A stretch of 8,919 bases of DNA from CALHAX01 sp039816705 (lineage in GTDB: Bacteria; Pseudomonadota; Alphaproteobacteria; Rhizobiales; CALHAX01), in contig JBCBXF010000134.1 in assembly GCA_039816705.1 (NCBI GenBank), positions 1 through 8,919 on the forward strand. The letters run 5' to 3'. The notes beneath the pieces are model-generated. The model did not search any database, was not told where the DNA came from, and worked only from the letters and a program-made list of their open reading frames with translations. A program made the position numbers and the translations under genes. Of the stretch, positions 1-6,304 are shown in pieces (positions within the stretch are counted from its first letter, which is position 1; each line of letters opens with the position of its first letter).

Positions 1-249
1 CTTGCCTCTCAGGGTACCGGTCACGTTTCCGGAGACGACAATTTCATCCGCCTCAAGGTTTCCGGTGACCGTGGCCATTTCTCCGACGATGACAGAGGCG
101 CACTGGATGTCGCCCTGGAAGACACCACTGACGTGCACCTGACCGGCGGAATATGCGTTGCCGACGATGGTCAGGTCCTTGCCGATGACAGACGGCGCGG
201 ACTTCTCGTTGAATTCAATGACGGGCATTTCGGACTTGCTTTGAAACAT
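1..249 (-). CDS. Bactofilin (polymer-forming cytoskeletal protein), N-terminal part
   Basis: The 83 visible residues read in one open frame from an ATG at 249 to the window edge, so the C-terminus is missing. After a short polar N-terminus (about 20 residues, starting MFQSKSEMPV) comes the bactofilin-type right-handed beta-helix pattern: short, regularly spaced hydrophobic strands with Gly turns (VIGKDLTIVGN, VHVSGVFQGDI, ASVIVGEMATVTGN, EIVVSGNVTGTLRGK). Bactofilins are known to self-assemble into filaments without nucleotide and to position wall-modifying or stalk/polarity proteins at the inner membrane. A GAGGA ribosome binding site lies about 10 bases upstream (minus strand). The gene often sits beside an M23 peptidase gene in other bacteria; that side is not visible here. 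The family call is firm; the specific role of this paralogue cannot be told. Confidence 0.85.
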   Translation of the reverse strand, partial: MFQSKSEMPVIEFNEKSAPSVIGKDLTIVGNAYSAGQVHVSGVFQGDIQCASVIVGEMATVTGNLEADEIVVSGNVTGTLRGK

Positions 250-471
250 GTTCGGGCGTTCCTCGGATCTCAGAAAGATAACGTGCACAGGAGAGCGCAG
301 CNNNNNNNNNNGGGTGCGGCTTGTGCCGTAGGCTGAGCAATTGGCGTGCCATCCCGTGAACGTTGGCCCAGGGGAACTCGATCTGGATGGTGACGGCAGA
401 TGAGAAACGCCGGCGCAGAGTGTTCGGCCGCTACTCTGGTCTTTCGCAGCTCGCGCACATTCGTCAGGTTT
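250..471. other. Non-coding stretch with assembly gap
   Basis: This is the upstream region of the bactofilin gene and holds no convincing gene. Frames running through it and into the neighbouring repeats encode only low-complexity, Arg/Ser-rich peptides with no start context. The run of ten Ns at 302-311 interrupts it. The bactofilin promoter would be expected here, but I could not pick out a clear -35/-10 pair. Confidence 0.6.
302..311. other. Assembly gap (10 N)
   Basis: Ten consecutive undetermined bases. Such a fixed short run usually marks a scaffold join of unknown true length. It lies only 160 bases from a tandem repeat array, so repeat-induced misassembly or missing repeat copies is possible. 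Confidence 0.95.
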
Positions 472-642
472 GTTCGTCGTGACTCTTCACCTAGGCACGT
501 TCGTCGTGACTCTTCACCTAGGCACGTTCGTCGTGACTCTTCACCTAGGCACGTTCGTCGTGCCTCTTCACTAGGCACGTTCGTCGTGCCTCTTCACTAG
601 GCACGTTCGTCGTGCCTCTTCACTAGGCACGTTCGTCGTGCC
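472..642. repeat. Tandem array of 26/27-bp palindromic (hairpin-forming) units
   Basis: Six complete head-to-tail units lie at 472-498, 499-525, 526-552 (27 bp each) and 553-578, 579-604, 605-630 (26 bp each). A 12-base partial unit (631-642) follows. Each unit begins GTTCGTCGTG and ends TAGGCAC. Across each junction the sequence GGCACG-TTCGT-CGTGCC can fold into a hairpin with a 6-7 bp stem and 5-nt loop; the stem is perfect among the 26-bp units and has one mismatch (CGTGAC) among the 27-bp units. The two versions differ by GACTC against GCCTC and by CACCTAGG against CACTAGG. The array lies downstream of the minus-strand protease gene and overlaps its last codons. There are no T-tracts, so it does not look like an ordinary intrinsic terminator. 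No spacers of unique sequence occur, so it is not a CRISPR array. Confidence 0.9.
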
Positions 643-1705
643 AGGGGAGATAAAACGGTGAACGGCGCCAGAAGAGCATTGCCGAGAGGATCGCAAGGCC
701 AATGCCGAACTCGATGTAAACACGTGGGTTCGTGAGATGGCTGCCCCCGGCTGACCAGACGGGATCGGTGTAGATGAACGGCACCATTGACGAGGTCCGC
801 CCCGGCTCTGTCGACAGCAAGAGGAAAATGAACGCGTTGTTGATCCAGTGGATGGCCCACGTCGCCGAAATGCTCCGGGTGCGGAACAGCACTGTGAAGT
901 AAAACACTTCGAGCACCGTGAAGAGGATCAGGTTGAAAGCGATATCCTGGCTGACATCCTCGTTGGATGCGTGCATGGAGATGAAAAAGGCCATTACGGC
1001 GCCGACGGCAATAAGGCGCAGCGGGATGAGAACGCCAATAAGGCGAGGCAGGATGCCGCGAAACATCATCTCCTCGCCACCGCTCTGAATCAGAATGGCA
1101 AGCAGACCGATTGCAAACCACAGGGCGTAGGCCGGCGGCGGGTCCGTCAGGATGCTTGTCGCGGAATAATTCTCCGGTGAAACAATCATCCCATAGCCGG
1201 CGCCGATCGCCATCAGCAGGGCATAAGCGGTCCCAGCCTTGACAAAGTCATAGTGGCGGAAGGGCGCTCGCCATGTCAGCGCCGTGCTCCACGAGCCGAA
1301 AAACACGCGCCCGATGATGAACGCCGGAACCATGAAGCCGATACCGATGAGCGCCAACATCACGAAACCATAACCGTTGCCGGCTGTGAGGTCAGACAGG
1401 TCGGAGGCAACTTCGAGTGCCGTCATGTCGCCGCGCACGGTCGCAACGCCGCTGGCCGCAAGATAGACGCCGACACTGGAAACAAACCACAGGACGCCAC
1501 CGAGCAGGATCGCAAGCACGACCCAAACCGCCCGCATGAACCAGGGCGATGCGAAGAGACCCGTGCGTGCGTGGCGTAGGACGGGATCGGGGAGGAAAAG
1601 GCGCCCACGGTGCGGACGGTCCGGATCTGCGCCAGCGCGCGCTTGCGGCAAATCATCTTCCGCAAAGCCCTGCCCAGCAAGATCAGTCGAGGTTGCGTCC
1701 GTCAT
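623..1705 (-). CDS. CPBP-family intramembrane glutamic endopeptidase (CAAX-protease-like)
   Basis: A 360-residue polytopic membrane protein. After a charged cytoplasmic N-terminus of about 55 residues come hydrophobic segments near residues 57-83, 114-133, 155-175, 192-207, 222-245, 255-274, 285-298 and 330-345. The CPBP/ABI (Rce1-like) signature is complete: EExxxR at E211-E212-R216 (GGEEMMFRG), FxxxH ending at H245 (FFISMH) and HxxxN at H286/N290 (HWINN). In this family the glutamates and histidines build the active site within the membrane. Bacterial members cleave peptides or serve maturation or immunity roles, and the substrate here is unknown. The ATG at 1705 has a strong AAGGAG site seven bases upstream, inside the end of trmL, and overlaps the trmL stop (ATGA), so translation is probably coupled. 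The last five residues (HDERA) and the stop are encoded by the palindromic repeat array, so the original C-terminus may have been altered. Confidence 0.88.
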   Translation of the reverse strand: MTDATSTDLAGQGFAEDDLPQARAGADPDRPHRGRLFLPDPVLRHARTGLFASPWFMRAVWVVLAILLGGVLWFVSSVGVYLAASGVATVRGDMTALEVASDLSDLTAGNGYGFVMLALIGIGFMVPAFIIGRVFFGSWSTALTWRAPFRHYDFVKAGTAYALLMAIGAGYGMIVSPENYSATSILTDPPPAYALWFAIGLLAILIQSGGEEMMFRGILPRLIGVLIPLRLIAVGAVMAFFISMHASNEDVSQDIAFNLILFTVLEVFYFTVLFRTRSISATWAIHWINNAFIFLLLSTEPGRTSSMVPFIYTDPVWSAGGSHLTNPRVYIEFGIGLAILSAMLFWRRSPFYLPWHDERA

Positions 1706-2175
1706 GTCGTCACTCCTTCACTGATCGAAGGGCCCAGTTGACGCAGTGCTTCGCCTACGACCATCGCGCCTGCCACAGCGACATTCAGGGATCGCAACCC
1801 CGGCCGCATCGGGATCGTGAGGCGGACATCTGCTGCCTCGGTCACCTGCTGTGGCACGCCTGCCGACTCACGCCCGAGCAGCAGTGTGTCGGACATCTGG
1901 AACACGTGCGCGGTGTACGGAGCCTTGGCATGAGCGGTCAACAAGACAAGACGATGACCAGCGGCCCGGCGCGCCGTCTCGAATGCCTCCCACGATACAT
2001 GCCGCGTCATATTGACAGCATCGAGATAGTCCATCCCGGCGCGACGGAAGGCACGTTCCGAGGTGTCGAAACCTGCCGGGCCGATCAGATCAACGGGAAC
2101 GCCCAGACATGCGGACATGCGCAGGATCGTACCCGTGTTTTGCGGAATATCGGGTTGGTAGAGCGCCAGGCGCAT
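1702..2175 (-). CDS. trmL: tRNA (cytidine(34)-2'-O)-methyltransferase, SPOUT family
   Basis: A 157-residue protein, the usual size for TrmL (YibK). This enzyme transfers a methyl group from S-adenosylmethionine to the 2'-hydroxyl of the wobble nucleotide 34 of certain leucine tRNAs. Visible SPOUT motifs are the N-terminal PQNTG (residues 11-15, motif 1), LLLGRESAGVP (98-108, motif 2) and IPMRPGLRSLNVAVA (121-135, motif 3). Motifs 2 and 3 form the knotted cofactor site. The N-terminus MRLALYQPDIPQNTG matches the family start closely, which supports the ATG at 2175 although no good Shine-Dalgarno site precedes it. It is the first gene of a two-gene minus-strand unit with the CPBP protease (4-base overlap) and is divergent from petABC. 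Confidence 0.92.
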   Translation of the reverse strand: MRLALYQPDIPQNTGTILRMSACLGVPVDLIGPAGFDTSERAFRRAGMDYLDAVNMTRHVSWEAFETARRAAGHRLVLLTAHAKAPYTAHVFQMSDTLLLGRESAGVPQQVTEAADVRLTIPMRPGLRSLNVAVAGAMVVGEALRQLGPSISEGVTT

Positions 2176-2286
2176 GGCGTATCATGAGGGTCGACGGATC
2201 ATACTCCTGCCACCCTCACTGGCGGGTCAATCGCGGGCAAGGCAAAAATGCGGTAATTTGCCCACAGCGGTGTCGCCTTGGTCGCC

Positions 2287-2316
2287 TTGAGAAGTAGGGC
2301 TTTGACGGCATATAGA
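2287..2316 (+). promoter_or_regulatory. Candidate sigma70-type promoter for petABC
   Basis: TTGAGA at 2287-2292 and TATAGA at 2311-2316 are separated by 18 bases, a fair match to a housekeeping -35/-10 pair. Transcription would begin near 2323, giving a leader of about 160 bases before petA. This is pattern matching only; alphaproteobacterial promoters are variable. Confidence 0.35.
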
Positions 2317-2469
2317 CGGTGCGAGGCAAAGCTTTGTGACATCAATGACGCGGGGCCGCTTGCGCGGGCTCGACGTCTCAGGCATGTGCGACATAATGGC
2401 GGTGAGCCACGGGATGCGCACGAGCGAAGCACCATCACGCTGGCCGCAGCCTGGCTGATCGCGTGATCT

Positions 2470-2474
2470 GGAGG
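2470..2474 (+). promoter_or_regulatory. Ribosome binding site that decides the petA start
   Basis: GGAGG sits nine bases before TTG at 2484 and downstream of the in-frame GTG at 2463. The GTG has no comparable site upstream and would place this motif inside the coding sequence. The TTG is therefore the better start. Confidence 0.7.
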
Positions 2475-2483
2475 AAAACGATC

Positions 2484-3059
2484 TTGGCTGAGAACGAGAC
2501 AGACGGCACGCGCCGCGATTTTCTATTCATTTCGACGGCAGCTGTCGGCGTGGTTGGGGCCGCTGCCGCAGTCTGGCCGCTTGTCGACCAGATGAACCCG
2601 GATGCCTCGGCCCAAGCGCTGGCATCGATCGAGGTTGACCTTGATCCGATCGAAGAAGGTCAGGCGATCACCGCAATGTGGCGCGGCAAGCCGATCTTCA
2701 TTCGTCATCGCACAGCAGCCGAAGTCGAGCAGGCCAAAGAGGTGCAGATTACCGAGCTGCCTGACGATCAGGCGCGCCTGCTGGGCACGACCAAGACATT
2801 GCCGGCGACCGATGAAAACCTGACAAAGGGCGATGACAACGAGAAGTGGCTCGTCCTCGTCGGTATCTGTACGCACCTCGGCTGTATTCCGAAGGGACAG
2901 CGGCTTGGCGATACCAAGGGCGAGTACAATGGCTGGTTCTGCCCGTGCCATGGTTCGCACTACGACACCGCGGGACGGATCCGCAAAGGCCCGGCGCCCG
3001 AAAACATGGCCGTGCCGCCCTACGACTTCGTCTCGCCGACCAAAATCAAGATTGGATGA
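2484..3059 (+). CDS. petA: Ubiquinol-cytochrome c reductase iron-sulfur subunit (Rieske protein)
   Basis: A 191-residue Rieske [2Fe-2S] subunit of the cytochrome bc1 complex. It takes one electron from ubiquinol at the Qo site and hands it to cytochrome c1 on the periplasmic side. The N-terminus has a twin-arginine motif (TRRDFLF, residues 9-15) followed by a hydrophobic segment (about 16-35), as in Tat-exported but uncleaved, membrane-anchored Rieske proteins. The cluster-binding boxes are CTHLGC (129-134) and CPCHGSH (153-159), each giving one Cys and one His ligand plus the disulfide cysteine. The length fits the bacterial family. The start is taken as TTG (protein begins MAENETDGTRRDF) because of the well-placed GGAGG; the in-frame GTG at 2463 would add seven residues. 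It is the first gene of petABC, with 11 bases before petB. Confidence 0.95.
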   Translation: MAENETDGTRRDFLFISTAAVGVVGAAAAVWPLVDQMNPDASAQALASIEVDLDPIEEGQAITAMWRGKPIFIRHRTAAEVEQAKEVQITELPDDQARLLGTTKTLPATDENLTKGDDNEKWLVLVGICTHLGCIPKGQRLGDTKGEYNGWFCPCHGSHYDTAGRIRKGPAPENMAVPPYDFVSPTKIKIG

Positions 3060-3070
3060 GGACCTGACCC

Positions 3071-4363
3071 ATGTCTCATGAATCGACCTATCATCCGCAG
3101 TCCGCAACGGAGCGCTGGATTGACGACCGGCTACCGCTCCCGCGGATGGCGTCAGACTTTATGGCGATGCCGACCCCGCGGAACCTGAACTACTTCTACA
3201 CGTTCGGGGGCATCTTGACGTTTTGCCTGTTGGTGCAGATCGTTACGGGCATCGTGCTTGCGATGCACTACAAGCCGAGCGCGATGAACGCTTTCGCTTC
3301 GGTCGAGCATATCATGCGCGACGTGAACTGGGGCTGGCTGCTGCGCTACACGCATGCGGTAGGTGCCTCGATGTTCTTTATCGCGGTGTTCATCCACATG
3401 GCGCGCGGGCTCTGGTACGGGTCGTACAAGGCACCCCGCGAAATCCTGTGGATGCTGGGCGTTGTGATCTTCCTGCTGATGATGGCAACGGCCTTCATGG
3501 GTTACGCGCTCGTTTGGGGTCAGATGAGTTTTTGGGGCGTGACCGTGATCACCAACCTTTTCTCGTCTATCGACGCTTTGATCCCAGGTCTCGGCACCGG
3601 CATCGTCCAATGGATCTGGGGCGACTACGCGGTCTCCGACGCGACACTCAACCGGATGTTCGCGCTGCACTATCTGCTGCCGTTTGCGATTGCCGGTACG
3701 GTTGGCCTTCACATCTGGGCGCTGCACGTGACGGGTTCGAACAACCCGCAGGGCGTTGAAGTGAAACAGAATACGGACACGCTGCCGTTTCACCCCTACT
3801 TCACGGTGAAGGACCTGTTCGCGCTCGGCGTGTTCTGCCTGTTCTTCGCCTGGGTTGTTTTCCAGGCACCAAATTATCTTGGCCACGCGGACAACTACAT
3901 CGAAGCAAACCCGCTCTCGACGCCAGCGCACATCGTGCCCGAATGGTACTTCCTGCCGTTCTACGCGATCCTGCGTGCGGTGACGTTTGACGTGCTCTTC
4001 ATCCCGGCCAAGTTGGGCGGTGTGATCGCAATGTTCGGATCGATCGTCGTGCTCTTCTTCCTGCCGTGGCTTGACCGCTCGCGCGTGAAGTCTGCAAAGC
4101 ACCGTCCGATCTACAAGTGGTTCCTCGTGGCGCTGTTTGTCAGTGTCTGTGCGCTCGGCTATCTTGGTGCGAAGCCTGCGGAGGGCATCTACGTCGTGCT
4201 GTCCCAGATTTTCACGGCTTACTACTTCGCGCACTTCCTGATCGTCATGCCGTTCATCGGGATCATTGAGCGCCCGAGCGATCGACCGAACTCGATCACG
4301 GAATCGGTGCTGGGTGGATCCGGTGCGCCCGCGGGTGCCGCTGCGGCGCCTGAGACGCGCTGA
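3071..4363 (+). CDS. petB: Cytochrome b of the ubiquinol-cytochrome c reductase (bc1) complex
   Basis: A 430-residue integral membrane subunit that carries haems bL and bH and forms the quinol-oxidising (Qo) and quinone-reducing (Qi) sites. The four haem-ligand histidines are visible as two pairs each 14 apart: H95/H109 (RYTHAVGASM to FIHMARG) and H200/H214 (FALHYLLPF to VGLHIWALH). The Qo signature PEWY is at 290-293. Many hydrophobic helices agree with the eight-helix bacterial cytochrome b, here as a single full-length chain rather than the split b6/subunit IV form. The C-terminus ends in a Gly/Ala/Pro-rich tail (about 414-430). The ATG at 3071 follows petA by 11 bases with a GAGGA site overlapping the petA stop, so the genes are cotranscribed and perhaps coupled. 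Some annotations call this gene fbcB. Confidence 0.97.
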   Translation: MSHESTYHPQSATERWIDDRLPLPRMASDFMAMPTPRNLNYFYTFGGILTFCLLVQIVTGIVLAMHYKPSAMNAFASVEHIMRDVNWGWLLRYTHAVGASMFFIAVFIHMARGLWYGSYKAPREILWMLGVVIFLLMMATAFMGYALVWGQMSFWGVTVITNLFSSIDALIPGLGTGIVQWIWGDYAVSDATLNRMFALHYLLPFAIAGTVGLHIWALHVTGSNNPQGVEVKQNTDTLPFHPYFTVKDLFALGVFCLFFAWVVFQAPNYLGHADNYIEANPLSTPAHIVPEWYFLPFYAILRAVTFDVLFIPAKLGGVIAMFGSIVVLFFLPWLDRSRVKSAKHRPIYKWFLVALFVSVCALGYLGAKPAEGIYVVLSQIFTAYYFAHFLIVMPFIGIIERPSDRPNSITESVLGGSGAPAGAAAAPETR

Positions 4364-4390
4364 GCCGAGAGAGCTTGAGAAACACGACCG

Positions 4391-5302
4391 ATGACAACTC
4401 GATACAAGGGCTCCACGTCGTTGGAGCAGGGCAGCGTGATGACGTCTTTCAAATCCGCGATTTGCGCTGGCGTAGTGGCCGGTGGGGTCGTCCTCTCCGG
4501 CACGGCAGCCCACGCTGCAGGCGAAGGCCCAGTAGTTCCACGTCAAGAGTGGAGTTTTTCGGGCGTCACGGGCACCTTCGACAAGGCCCAGCTCCAGCGT
4601 GGTTATCAAGTATACCGCGAGGTCTGCGCGGCCTGTCACGGGCTCAAGTTCCTGAGCTGGCGCAACCTTTCGCAGAGTGGCGGACCCGGTCTGACGGAGG
4701 CCGAGGTGAAGGCGCTCGCGGCGGAAGCCGAAGTGACGGACGGGCCGAACGAAGAGGGCGAAATGTTTACGCGCCCGGCTCTGCCCTCTGACTCGATCGG
4801 AGCACCTTATTCTAACGTACAGGAGGCACGCGCCGCCAATGGTGGCGCGTATCCGCCGGATCTTTCACTCATTGCCAAGGCGCGGTCCGTAAACCGGCCG
4901 AGCCTTGGTTTTGCGCCGATCAACTGGGTGCGGGATATTGCGCTCGGCGATGAAACGCGCGGCGTTGATTACGTTTACAAGCTTCTCAAATCATATCCGG
5001 AAGAGCCGCCCGAAGGTTTCCAGCTGGGCGAAGGCATGTACTACAACGACATCTACCCGGGCCATCAGATCGCGATGGCTTCCCCGCTGTCTGACGACAT
5101 CGTTGAATATGCCCAGTCGGACGTGCCAACGACGACTGATCAGTATGCGAAAGATGTGTCGGCGTTTCTGATGTGGGCGGCTGAGCCGAAGCTAGAGGAA
5201 CGCAAATCGCTCGGTCTGCGCGTGCTGCTCTATCTCATCGTCCTCACGACCCTCCTGTATCTTGCGAAGCGCAAACTGTGGTCACGGGTGTCTGGTCACT
5301 GA
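4391..5302 (+). CDS. petC: Cytochrome c1 of the bc1 complex
   Basis: A protein of 303 residues from the ATG at 4391, carrying the covalent c-type haem that receives electrons from the Rieske cluster and reduces soluble or membrane cytochrome c. The haem motif is CAACH (79-83), and the probable axial methionine is M229 in HQIAMASPL. The N-terminus holds a Sec signal with likely cleavage after AHA (about 43). A C-terminal helix (about 277-292) followed by a basic end (KRKLW) anchors the protein with the haem domain in the periplasm. A second in-frame ATG at 4439 (MTSFKSAICAG) gives 287 residues, a more normal signal-peptide length and an AGGG site 7 bases upstream, so it may be the true start. 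The gene lies 27 (or 75) bases after petB and ends the operon before the terminator at 5339-5366. Confidence 0.95.
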   Translation: MTTRYKGSTSLEQGSVMTSFKSAICAGVVAGGVVLSGTAAHAAGEGPVVPRQEWSFSGVTGTFDKAQLQRGYQVYREVCAACHGLKFLSWRNLSQSGGPGLTEAEVKALAAEAEVTDGPNEEGEMFTRPALPSDSIGAPYSNVQEARAANGGAYPPDLSLIAKARSVNRPSLGFAPINWVRDIALGDETRGVDYVYKLLKSYPEEPPEGFQLGEGMYYNDIYPGHQIAMASPLSDDIVEYAQSDVPTTTDQYAKDVSAFLMWAAEPKLEERKSLGLRVLLYLIVLTTLLYLAKRKLWSRVSGH

Positions 5303-5338
5303 TGCGCGGCTGCGGCCACGACGTATGACGTGAAACAG

Positions 5339-5366
5339 GGGCTCCGCTCAGGCGGGGTCCTTTTTT
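5339..5366 (+). terminator. Rho-independent terminator of the petABC operon
   Basis: GGGCTCCGC (5339-5347) pairs with GCGGGGTCC (5352-5360) as a 9-bp stem with two G-U wobbles and a TCAG loop. Six Ts follow directly (5361-5366) and a short A-run precedes it. It lies 36 bases after the petC stop, the expected place to end the bc1 transcript. Confidence 0.85.
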
Positions 5367-5378
5367 ATGAGTTGCGCC

Positions 5379-5759
5379 ATGACCACGACGCGCTTTCCCT
5401 TCGCGGGCCTCGGCAGATGCGAAGCCGTCATCTCCGAGGGGCTCGTCTTCGCTGTCGCAACCGACCCGCTGAGCGCCGACGGCATCGTCCCGCAAACGCG
5501 GAACACTCTGGCTGAACTCTCGCGCATCCTTGCAGAGGCTGGCAGTGGGCATGCTGGGTTGTTGCAAGCGACGGTCTATCTCGCTGATATCAAAGACAAA
5601 CCTGAGATGGACGCGGTCTGGATCGAATGGATCGGCTCGGAGGAACACTGGCCGCAGCGGGCCTGCGTCGGCGTCGATCTCTACCAAAGCTGCCTTATTG
5701 AGGTGGTCGTCACGGCAAAGGTTCTGTCGGGCACAGTTCCAACGCGACGGGACGCGTGA
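5379..5759 (+). CDS. RidA/YjgF-family protein (putative enamine/imine deaminase)
   Basis: A 126-residue protein from the ATG at 5379; an in-frame ATG at 5367, directly abutting the terminator T-tract, would give 130. RidA proteins are cytosolic trimers that hydrolyse reactive enamine/imine intermediates released by PLP enzymes. The fold pattern is clear: PQTRNTLAELSRILAEAGSG (about 38-57), LLQATVYLADI and the C-terminal PQRACVGVDL...IEVVVTA. The family's substrate-carboxylate arginine corresponds to R94 and the catalytic-region glutamate to E108. The loop between them is one residue shorter than in E. coli RidA as I recall it, and the usual Leu-Pro is Leu-Tyr, so it may belong to a divergent Rid subgroup. 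Neither start has a good ribosome binding site, and no promoter is obvious after the terminator. Confidence 0.82.
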   Translation: MTTTRFPFAGLGRCEAVISEGLVFAVATDPLSADGIVPQTRNTLAELSRILAEAGSGHAGLLQATVYLADIKDKPEMDAVWIEWIGSEEHWPQRACVGVDLYQSCLIEVVVTAKVLSGTVPTRRDA

Positions 5760-5865
5760 TCACGTGCAGCTCGCACAGCATCCGTTAACCTTCACTGGCA
5801 CGGTGATTGCTTCGTATGCGCCGCGTCAGGGGTGACGGATTGGCAGACAGAACCGGAGGACCGGC

Positions 5866-6201
5866 ATGGTTTACCGCCCGCTGCAATTCACGCTGAATAC
5901 GCACTGTCATGAGATGCTCAAGACCTATGATCGCGACAGCGGCATCCATGCGAAACACCTGAAAAGCTATTGCAAGGCGGCCGAGTTGCAGACGCGACTT
6001 CGCGCCAGCTTGAAGGGCGCGGCATCTCCCGCGGCGACTGTCGAAGCAGCGCCAACCGTGAGCGCCATTGCGCCGCTTGAGGCCGCAAAGCTGGAGCACA
6101 TCATTGATATCGCGCGGTATCGCCGCCAGCGTCACGCAACCGGCATCGCGACCCGCCGCATCGTGCGCAGTGAGGCCGACGCCATCGCGGCGACTGGCTG
6201 A
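5866..6201 (+). CDS. Hypothetical protein, 111 residues
   Basis: I do not recognise this protein. It is supported by an excellent GGAGGA ribosome binding site (5855-5860) five bases before the ATG and by a plus-strand position between two real genes. The N-terminal part (1-50) is helical-looking with His/Cys residues (THCHEM at 12-17, C36) and many charged residues. The middle (about 50-70) is Ala/Pro-rich and linker-like. The C-terminal part (74-105) is probably a second helix with a basic patch (ARYRRQRHATGIATRRIVR) and could bind nucleic acid or another acidic partner, but that is only inference. There is no signal peptide or membrane segment, so it is likely cytosolic. It may be lineage-restricted. 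Confidence 0.65.
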   Translation: MVYRPLQFTLNTHCHEMLKTYDRDSGIHAKHLKSYCKAAELQTRLRASLKGAASPAATVEAAPTVSAIAPLEAAKLEHIIDIARYRRQRHATGIATRRIVRSEADAIAATG

Positions 6202-6304
6202 TCGAACGGTTGCACTGTGATGGTCTGAAAGGCATTGCTTCACGACACGAGTGGCGATCGGTCTTCATCGGCGCCCAAGACCCGTGACGCAAGAGGCCAA
6301 CACC

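Larger units (their letters stand above)
2176..2483. other. Divergent intergenic region between trmL and petA
   Basis: About 300 bases with no convincing gene; the short frames across it lack start signals and family features. It should contain promoters in both directions. Visible elements are a tandem 9-bp repeat GTCGCCTTG (2272-2280 and 2281-2289), a plausible plus-strand promoter (2287-2316), a 10-bp palindrome CAAAGCTTTG (2327-2336) just downstream of the predicted start of transcription, and the petA ribosome binding site (2470-2474). Confidence 0.55.

Noticed and set aside
270..600. Open frames on both strands through the repeat array, encoding 9-residue repeats such as RRTCLGEES or VRRDSSPRH
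   Set aside because: The peptide repeats simply follow from 27-bp DNA units being a multiple of three; the frames break or change when the units become 26 bp, cross the N gap, and lack start signals.
472..642. CRISPR array
   Set aside because: Units are contiguous with no unique spacers, and no cas genes are visible.
1253..2187. Plus-strand open frames opposite the CPBP protease and trmL genes
   Set aside because: They lie antisense to genes with clear family motifs and have no plausible products.
2331..2344. FNR/CRP-like box (TTGTGACATCAA) upstream of petA
   Set aside because: The half-sites are two bases too close for the TTGAT-N4-ATCAA consensus.
3152..4639. Long 495-codon open frame on the minus strand opposite petB and petC
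   Set aside because: It is opposite two unmistakable genes, and its His/Arg-rich composition is typical of the antisense of GC-rich coding sequence.
5784..5826. TTAAC half-site and a weak -35/-10 pair before the 111-residue protein
   Set aside because: Only one CtrA half-site is present and the -10 is poor; not strong enough to report as a site.
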